Position numbers and translations under genes: made by a program. The notes below the pieces were generated by a model, which saw only the letters and a program-made list of their open reading frames with translations, was not told where the DNA came from and did no database searches. From CAYHDV01 sp047619465 (GTDB taxonomy: Bacteria > Patescibacteriota > Minisyncoccia > Phycocordibacterales > CSBR16-119), in NCBI GenBank assembly GCA_047619465.1, contig JBLHJW010000022.1:1-9829 (forward strand): a stretch of 9,829 bases of DNA, in the 5' to 3' direction. Shown here piece by piece: positions 6,000 through 9,829 of this stretch; position 1 is the first letter of the stretch, and each line of letters starts with the position of its first letter.

Positions 6000-6395
6000 A
6001 TGAAAAAGAAGGAAAGGTCAAATAAAAATACAAAACCAAAGAGGTCATCAGCAGGGATAGGTCTTTTTGCTGGAGAGGACATAAAGAAAGGTGATTTTAT
6101 TATCGAGTATGTTGGGGAGATCATGACTCGCAAAGAGGCGGATGAAAAGGGTGGTAAGTATCTTTTTGAAACCAGCTCAAATAGAGTTATAGATGGTACA
6201 GCTAGGTCAAATAAGGCTAGATATATAAACCACGCTTGTAAGCCAAATGCAGAAGTAGAAATAGAAAGGGGACATATAAATGCCTACGCAATAAAGAACA
6301 TTAAAGATGGAGATGAGATAGTTTATGACTATGGTAAAGAGTACACAGATGAGTACTGTAAGCCCTGTCTTTGCTCTTCTTGTAAAAAGAAATAA
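6000..6395 (+). CDS. Small SET-domain protein-lysine methyltransferase
   Basis: SET-domain enzymes transfer methyl groups from S-adenosylmethionine to lysine side chains of proteins. This one is a near-minimal SET domain of 131 aa. After a basic tail (residues 1-15) come 'SAGIGLFAGEDIKKGDFIIEY' (17-37, the SET-N segment), 'RYINHACKPNAE' (74-85, the SAM-binding NHxCxPN knot motif), 'GDEIVYDYG' (104-112, with the catalytic-site tyrosine) and a post-SET cluster 'CKPCLCSSC' (Cys 120, 123, 125, 128). Cys80 plus the post-SET cysteines can make the usual zinc site. The ATG at 6000 is chosen over the in-frame one at 5928, which would overlap tgt and add 24 residues outside the domain. The gene lies 13 bp after tgt and ends in tandem TAA codons followed by a terminator. 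The substrate is unknown; a ribosomal or lysine-rich DNA-binding protein is a guess. Confidence 0.9.
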   Translation: MKKKERSNKNTKPKRSSAGIGLFAGEDIKKGDFIIEYVGEIMTRKEADEKGGKYLFETSSNRVIDGTARSNKARYINHACKPNAEVEIERGHINAYAIKNIKDGDEIVYDYGKEYTDEYCKPCLCSSCKKK

Positions 6396-6405
6396 TAAAG
6401 CCCCT

Positions 6406-6441
6406 AAAAAATATAGGACCAATATGGATCCTATCATTTTT
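6406..6441. terminator. Intrinsic terminator after the SET gene
   Basis: ATAGGA (6413-6418) pairs with TCCTAT (6429-6434); inside, CC pairs with GG with one bulged A, closing a 5-nt loop. An A-run lies upstream and ATTTTT (6436-6441) follows on the plus strand, so the hairpin can end transcription rightwards and, more weakly, leftwards. It sits 10 bp after the SET stop codon. Confidence 0.65.
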
Positions 6442-6451
6442 ATCGGCTTAA

Positions 6452-6460
6452 TGAGATAAT
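6452..6460 (+). promoter_or_regulatory. Extended -10 element before the small ORF and ZIP gene
   Basis: TGAGATAAT matches the extended -10 pattern TGnTATAAT with one change. It ends 6 bases before the ATG at 6467, so the transcript should begin at or next to that ATG. No convincing -35 box is present. It follows the SET terminator, which fits a new transcription unit. Confidence 0.45.
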
Positions 6461-6466
6461 TAAAAT

Positions 6467-6571
6467 ATGGATTTTAACAGTGGATTATTAAATGTCTTAA
6501 TAAAGATGATAATGCTACCTTTTACTATGTTTATGGGGGAAACAATAAGAAGAAATAGCAATGATGGATAG
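6467..6571 (+). CDS. Small hydrophobic ORF (34 aa) overlapping the ZIP gene
   Basis: I do not recognise this protein. It reads MDFNSGLLNVLIKMIMLPFT and continues to a basic, polar end (ETIRRNSNDG) before a TAG stop. Residues 7-23 are hydrophobic enough for one membrane helix with the positive end following it. The ORF lies directly after an extended -10 box and overlaps the ZIP start codon (6561) by 11 bp in another frame. That arrangement is typical of translational coupling and could explain why the ZIP gene has no good ribosome-binding site. It may be a real micro-protein, a leader ORF, or chance. Confidence 0.4.
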   Translation: MDFNSGLLNVLIKMIMLPFTMFMGETIRRNSNDG

Positions 6572-7310
6572 TTTTATTGCAGCGATTATTATTTCTGCTG
6601 CGTCTTTCATCGGCTTAATATTTGGATCTACTATTGCAAAAAAATTTGTCTCTAGACATTTGAAGTATTTGGTATCTTTTTCTGCGGGAGTATTTTTCTT
6701 CACTTCGTTTAATCTTTTTAAGGAGGCCTTTGAAATTGCATCGCCTTCTTTGATTTTTTCTGGAGCTGTTGGTGGTTTTTTTGTTTTCTTTTTGCTAGAA
6801 AGGATTTTACCAGAATCACATCACCACCATAGTGGTGATTGTGAGCATTCTCATGCTAAATCTGGCGCAACAAGAATGCTTCTTGGAGACGCTTTTCACA
6901 ACATTGCAGACGGGATAATTATAGTTCCTGCTTTTTTTGTTAGCACGACTGTCGGCATAATAACTACTGTTAGTATTCTAATTCATGAAATTCTTCAGGA
7001 GATTTCAGAATATTTTGTATTGATTGGTTTAGGGTATTCTAGGTGGCAAGCGATATCGCGAAATGTTTTGGTCTCGCTAACTATTTTTATTGGAGTCTTT
7101 ATTGGCTTTGTTGTTTCTTCAACAGAGGCAATACAGGCGGTTTTACTTTCCTTTTCTGCAGGAGCATTTATGTATATTATATTCCACGACCTGATTCCTC
7201 TTTCTATTTTAAAAGGGAATAAGAGAAAGGCCTTCAGTCACGTTAGCTTCTTCATTTTTGGAGTTTTACTCCTTTTTCTTATTTCTGTTTCGCTGCCTCA
7301 TGCTCATTAG
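6561..7310 (+). CDS. ZIP-family divalent metal transporter
   Basis: ZIP proteins import Zn2+ or other divalent metals into the cytoplasm. This one has 249 aa and about eight hydrophobic segments. TM4 carries 'HNIADG' (113-118) and TM5 'HEILQEISEY' (142-151), the paired metal-binding motifs of the LIV-1-like bacterial ZIP group (usual pattern HEIPQE). Here Leu replaces the conserved Pro. The cytosolic loop between TM3 and TM4 has the metal-sensing type histidine cluster 'ESHHHHSGDCEHSHAKSG' (85-102). TM7 has 'FSAGAFMYIIFHDLIP'. The C-terminus ends 'PHAH'. The start is the first of two adjacent ATG codons; only a weak AGAAG lies upstream. Exact metal is not readable from sequence. It shares a transcript with the 34-aa ORF, and uvrB has its own -10 box 11 bp after the stop. 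Confidence 0.9.
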   Translation: MMDSFIAAIIISAASFIGLIFGSTIAKKFVSRHLKYLVSFSAGVFFFTSFNLFKEAFEIASPSLIFSGAVGGFFVFFLLERILPESHHHHSGDCEHSHAKSGATRMLLGDAFHNIADGIIIVPAFFVSTTVGIITTVSILIHEILQEISEYFVLIGLGYSRWQAISRNVLVSLTIFIGVFIGFVVSSTEAIQAVLLSFSAGAFMYIIFHDLIPLSILKGNKRKAFSHVSFFIFGVLLLFLISVSLPHAH

Positions 7311-7321
7311 AGCTTTTTGTG

Positions 7322-7327
7322 TATAAT
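7322..7327 (+). promoter_or_regulatory. Consensus -10 box of uvrB
   Basis: A perfect TATAAT lies 10 bases before the chosen uvrB ATG (7338), predicting a 5' leader of only a few bases. No clear -35 hexamer is seen at the right distance. I see no SOS box in the flanking sequence. The placement rules out the upstream in-frame ATG at 7326, which is inside the -10 box. Confidence 0.5.
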
Positions 7328-7337
7328 GTCTTTATCT

Positions 7338-9365
7338 ATGGCTAAATTCGTTTTAAAAAGTGAATACAGTCCAGCAGGAGACCAGCCAGAGGCTATAAAG
7401 AGTCTTGTTGCGGGTTTAAAGAAGGGTCTCAAGAAACAGACCCTTCTTGGGGTTACTGGATCTGGAAAGACCTACACAGTGGCGAATGTAATTGAGGAGA
7501 CTCAAAAACCAACACTCGTAATAGCTCACAATAAGACTCTAGCTGCTCAGCTCGCTCAAGAGTTTAAAGAGTTTTTCCCTGATAATGCCGTTCACTACTT
7601 TGTATCCTACTATGACTACTACCAGCCGGAAGCCTATGTTCCAGTTACTGATACATATATAGAAAAGGACGCCTCAATCAATAAAGAGATTGATCGTCTT
7701 CGCCATGCATCCACTCAATCACTTCTAACAAGGAAGGACGTGATTATTGTTGCTTCAGTATCGTGTATCTATGGTCTAGGTTCTCCGAAGGAATATGAAA
7801 AGAGATTTATATTTTTCAACAAAGATCAACAAATAAAAAGAATTGAACTTTTCAAAAAGCTTGTTGAGATGCAATATGAGAGAACAAGCGCAGACCTAGA
7901 GCCTGGGAAGTTTCGAGCCGTTGGAAACACCGTGGAGATAATGCCAATTTCTGCAAAAATAATGTATCGAGTAGAACTAGTTGGTAATAGGGTTGTAAGT
8001 CTTCAGGTTATTGATCCTGTAACTTCGATTATCAATGACGAACCAGACTCGCTTTTCATTGCTCCAGCAAAACACTTTATGACAAATGAAAGTCAAAGAG
8101 GGTCGGCTATAAAGTCCATAAAGGCTGAGTTAAAAATTCACTTAAAAAAGTTAGAGAAAGAAGGAAAAATACTAGAAGCAGAGAGACTTAAGCGTAGAAC
8201 AAACTATGACCTGGCAATGATCAATGAGGTTGGATACTGTTCAGGAATTGAGAACTACTCACGCCACCTATCTGGGAAAAACCCTGGAGACGCTCCCGAT
8301 ACACTGTTGGAATATTTCCCTCACGATGAGAATGGAAATCCAGAGTTTCTTACAATTATAGATGAATCCCATGTGACCTTGCCTCAGCTTCGAGCGATGC
8401 ATGCAGGAGATCAGGCTAGAAAAGAGAATCTAGTGGAGTTTGGATTTAGGCTTCCATCAGCAAAGGACAACAGACCTCTTCAATACAAGGAGTTTGAAGA
8501 ACGCGTATCAGAGATCTTGTATGTTTCAGCTACTCCTGGAGATGTAGAAAGAGAGGAGAAAATTGTACAGCAAATAATTAGACCGACAGGATTGATTGAT
8601 CCGGAGATTGTTGTTCGACCCATTATCGCCGAGAAAGCTGGATATATTGGGCAGGTTCAGGACTTCATTGCTGAGTCAGAAAAGGAGATTGCCAAAGGTG
8701 GCCGTGTAATAGCTACAACACTCACAAAGAAGATGGCAGAAGACTTGTCAGAATACCTAAAGGAACGGAAAATAAAGGCCGAGTATTTGCATAGCGACAT
8801 CAAGACGATAGAGAGGATTCAGATCATCACAGAGTTTAGAAAAGGGAACTTTGATATTCTTGTAGGGGTAAACCTTCTTCGAGAAGGTCTCGATATGCCA
8901 GAGGTTACTTTGATTGGTATTCTTGACGCTGACAAAGAGGGTTTCCTACGTAGTGAGACATCACTTATTCAGACTATTGGCCGAGCAGCTAGAAATGTAG
9001 AAGGCAGGGTTATTCTTTATGCAGATAGAATCACAGGGTCTATGGAAAGAGCCATGGGGGAGACTGCTCGACGTCGTGATATTCAACTTGCTTACAATAA
9101 AAAACATGGGATCACGCCAAAGACAATTATAAAAAGTATTAAAGATATCACAGAAGCACTTCAGTCTGACCATGAAAAGGCTGTGAACCTAGAGCTTCAA
9201 ACAGAACTATCAAAGATAGAAGATCTAACTGGAAAGAAAAGGGAAACAGGCCTTAATAAACTAATTAAAAGAAAAGAAAAAGATATGGAAAAGGCAGTTG
9301 CAGAACTAGACTTTGAAACAGCTGCGATTCTCCGAGATGAGTTGAGGGTATTGAGAGAGATGTAA
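7338..9365 (+). CDS. uvrB: UvrABC excision nuclease subunit UvrB
   Basis: UvrB (675 aa, cytosolic) is the damage-verifying helicase-like subunit that receives DNA lesions from UvrA and recruits UvrC for incision. Seen in order: 'AGDQPEAI' Q-motif region (13-20), Walker A 'GVTGSGKT' (38-45), the beta-hairpin region 'YYDYYQPEAYVP' (91-102), 'DESH' Walker B (342-345), 'SATPG' motif III (397-401), 'NLLREGLDMPEV' motif V and 'QTIGRAARN' motif VI. A C-terminal UVR domain 'EKAVAELDFETAAILRDEL' binds UvrC. Length is full. The ATG at 7338 fits the family N-terminus; ATG 7326 lies in the promoter. uvrA and uvrC are not in the window. The gene ends just before a strong terminator. Confidence 0.98.
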   Translation: MAKFVLKSEYSPAGDQPEAIKSLVAGLKKGLKKQTLLGVTGSGKTYTVANVIEETQKPTLVIAHNKTLAAQLAQEFKEFFPDNAVHYFVSYYDYYQPEAYVPVTDTYIEKDASINKEIDRLRHASTQSLLTRKDVIIVASVSCIYGLGSPKEYEKRFIFFNKDQQIKRIELFKKLVEMQYERTSADLEPGKFRAVGNTVEIMPISAKIMYRVELVGNRVVSLQVIDPVTSIINDEPDSLFIAPAKHFMTNESQRGSAIKSIKAELKIHLKKLEKEGKILEAERLKRRTNYDLAMINEVGYCSGIENYSRHLSGKNPGDAPDTLLEYFPHDENGNPEFLTIIDESHVTLPQLRAMHAGDQARKENLVEFGFRLPSAKDNRPLQYKEFEERVSEILYVSATPGDVEREEKIVQQIIRPTGLIDPEIVVRPIIAEKAGYIGQVQDFIAESEKEIAKGGRVIATTLTKKMAEDLSEYLKERKIKAEYLHSDIKTIERIQIITEFRKGNFDILVGVNLLREGLDMPEVTLIGILDADKEGFLRSETSLIQTIGRAARNVEGRVILYADRITGSMERAMGETARRRDIQLAYNKKHGITPKTIIKSIKDITEALQSDHEKAVNLELQTELSKIEDLTGKKRETGLNKLIKRKEKDMEKAVAELDFETAAILRDELRVLREM

Positions 9366-9394
9366 AAAAACACCCGTACAAGGGGTGTTTTTTT
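9364..9394. terminator. Strong bidirectional terminator between uvrB and the minus-strand small ORF
   Basis: AAAAAAACACCC (9364-9375) and GGGTGTTTTTTT (9383-9394) are perfect 12-bp complements around a 7-nt loop. The CACCC/GGGTG core is followed by seven T on each strand, so it can end transcription of uvrB and of the convergent minus-strand gene. The uvrB stop codon overlaps its first two bases. Confidence 0.92.
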
Positions 9395-9397
9395 GTC

Positions 9398-9535
9398 TTA
9401 CCAGTCAGAATCTTCTGATTCGTAGTTATCGCGCTGTTCGTCATCTTCAGGATTTTCATAAAGATTCTTTTCGTATGACCCAAGCCAACCAGAATCTTCT
9501 AACTTGCCTTCTTTTTGATGATTATCTTTTGACAT
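9398..9535 (-). CDS. Small acidic hypothetical protein (45 aa)
   Basis: I do not recognise this protein. It starts MSKDNHQKEG, is rich in Asp and Glu (15 acidic against 5 basic residues) and ends 'YESEDSDW'. A motif is repeated: 'LEDSGW' at residues 12-17 and 'SEDSDW' at 40-45, coded by 16-bp near-identical direct repeats (9401-9416 and 9485-9500, two differences). It has the best ribosome-binding site in the window, AAGGAAG 11 bases before the ATG, and ends 3 bp before the terminator stem. Those two signals support it as a real gene. No membrane or signal segment is present. It may share a transcript with the lysine-rich ORF upstream. Confidence 0.65.
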   Translation of the reverse strand: MSKDNHQKEGKLEDSGWLGSYEKNLYENPEDDEQRDNYESEDSDW

Positions 9536-9561
9536 AATACTCTTCGCTTCCTTGTAGCTAC

Positions 9562-9583
9562 TAATAAATAATCCTATTTATTA
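9562..9583 (-). repeat. AT-only inverted repeat between the two small minus-strand ORFs
   Basis: TAATAAATA (9562-9570) and TATTTATTA (9575-9583) are perfect complements around the 4-nt loop ATCC. It overlaps the stop codon of the 20-aa ORF. With only A-T pairs and no following T-run it would be a weak terminator at best; it could also be a processing hairpin. Confidence 0.4.
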
Positions 9584-9643
9584 TTTCTTTTTTCCTACTT
9601 TTTTATCTGCTTTCTTTGTTTCTACTTTTTTCTTTGTTGCCAT
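9581..9643 (-). CDS. Tiny lysine-rich ORF (20 aa)
   Basis: The frame reads MATKKKVETKKADKKVGKKK and then stops: ten lysines in 20 residues, resembling the tails of histone-H1-like or ribosomal proteins. No Shine-Dalgarno sequence and only a poor A-rich -10 candidate lie upstream. Polypyrimidine stretches of DNA give such lysine frames by chance, so the call is uncertain. In its favour are the regular KK spacing, a sensible MA- start and its place 45 bp upstream of the acidic ORF on the same strand. Confidence 0.35.
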   Translation of the reverse strand: MATKKKVETKKADKKVGKKK

Positions 9644-9667
9644 ATTATTTTTTACCCAAACTAATCT

Positions 9668-9781
9668 CTTAGTTCTAGGGTGTCATGAAATTATTGTTTT
9701 ATAAAAAACGACCCACGACTTTCACATTCTATCTCCGAGAGATATGTGTCCGGTATCGACACAGGGAACCTAGAGGATAAG
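9668..9781. other. Structured non-coding stretch with nested and competing hairpins
   Basis: Two contiguous hairpins are seen: TATCTC-CGA-GAGATA (9730-9744) and TGTGTC-CGGTATC-GACACA (9745-9763). A long-range pairing also fits: CTTA, TCTAGG and GTGTC (9668-9684) with GACAC, CCTAGA and TAAG (9758-9781), interrupted by internal loops. This competes with the second hairpin. Strand is undecided: it may be an RNA gene read rightwards or a leader of the lysine-rich ORF read leftwards. Confidence 0.4.
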
Positions 9782-9829
9782 TACATGCACACATATTCTA
9801 TTCTCATTTTGAGAAAAATGGATGTATAA
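9741..9829 (+). ncRNA. ssrA: Possible 5' part of tmRNA (ssrA), cut by the window edge
   Basis: 'CCGGTATCGAC' (9750-9760) resembles the D-loop signature GGnTTCGAC near the start of tmRNA. It is followed by 'AGGG', as in many tmRNAs, and by 'GTACATGC' (9781-9788). The distance from TCGAC to the CATGC block (22 bases to ACATGC) is close to the 21 bases between TCGAC and GCATGC in E. coli tmRNA. Against it, the expected 5' end near 9741 would begin GATATGT rather than the usual GGG. The block after CATGC does not read CCGAG, TTCGAC is ATCGAC, no promoter is clear, and the 3' half lies outside the window. The call rests on a short match only. Confidence 0.25.

Noticed and set aside
6207..6437. Minus-strand 76-aa hydrophobic ORF opposite the SET gene
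   Set aside because: Almost entirely antisense to the SET coding sequence and running through its terminator; hydrophobicity follows from the complement of Lys/Asp-rich codons.
7317..7337. Upstream starts of uvrB at 7317 and 7326
   Set aside because: They overlap or precede the TATAAT box and would extend the protein beyond the usual UvrB N-terminus.
9691..9807. Minus-strand 38-aa ORF (starts MRIEYVCMYLSS), open to the right edge
   Set aside because: No family resemblance and no ribosome-binding site, and it overlaps the hairpin-rich stretch. It could be the end of a gene entering from the right, but nothing supports that.
1..9829. CRISPR array, prophage, toxin-antitoxin or other defence system
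   Set aside because: No regularly spaced repeats and no related protein families were seen; all large ORFs are housekeeping or clearly assigned.

Overview
The window looks like ordinary chromosome from a small-genome, AT-rich bacterium of the Candidate Phyla Radiation (Patescibacteria), most likely the Parcubacteria side. This is inferred, not proven. The reasons are a ribosomal protein S2 with a 'GAHYGFNRARRHPS' version of the N-terminal signature, a compact prolyl-tRNA synthetase without an editing domain, genes packed with very short gaps, weak or absent Shine-Dalgarno (SD) sequences, and small uncharacterised ORFs. TGA is used as a stop (end of tgt), so this is not one of the CPR lineages that read UGA as glycine. 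No mobile element, CRISPR array or prophage gene is visible.

Layout. Bases 1-1411 hold a minus-strand translation operon: rpsB (S2) then tsf (EF-Ts, cut by the left edge). Bases 1412-1636 are a divergent control region. Two sigma70-type promoters sit back to back with their -35 boxes 3 bp apart. The rpsB transcript has a leader of about 150 nt with three hairpins, one of them a perfect 14-bp stem just before the start codon; the proS promoter appears to give a leaderless mRNA. Bases 1637-5986 form a tight plus-strand run of proS, mreB, mreC (overlapping mreB by 20 bp) and tgt. A SET-domain lysine methyltransferase gene (6000-6395) follows, with its own extended -10 overlapping the tgt stop codon and a terminator after it. 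A 34-codon hydrophobic ORF then overlaps the start of a ZIP-family metal transporter (6561-7310). uvrB (7338-9365) follows from a perfect TATAAT box and ends in a strong bidirectional terminator. Beyond it, on the minus strand, lie two tiny ORFs of opposite charge (45 aa acidic, 20 aa lysine-rich), and then a structured stretch at the right edge that may be the 5' part of a tmRNA.

How the genes fit together. Most are housekeeping: translation (S2, EF-Ts, ProRS, tRNA modification by TGT), cell shape (MreB/MreC) and excision repair (UvrB). The SET enzyme, the ZIP transporter and the micro-ORFs are the accessory part. The most notable observations are a TGT whose three zinc-binding cysteines are all replaced, with an added insertion of about 30 residues; a candidate S2 autoregulatory leader; a recurring promoter layout that puts the -10 box 6-10 nt before the start codon (leaderless or nearly so); the bacterial SET enzyme; and the possible tmRNA at the right edge.
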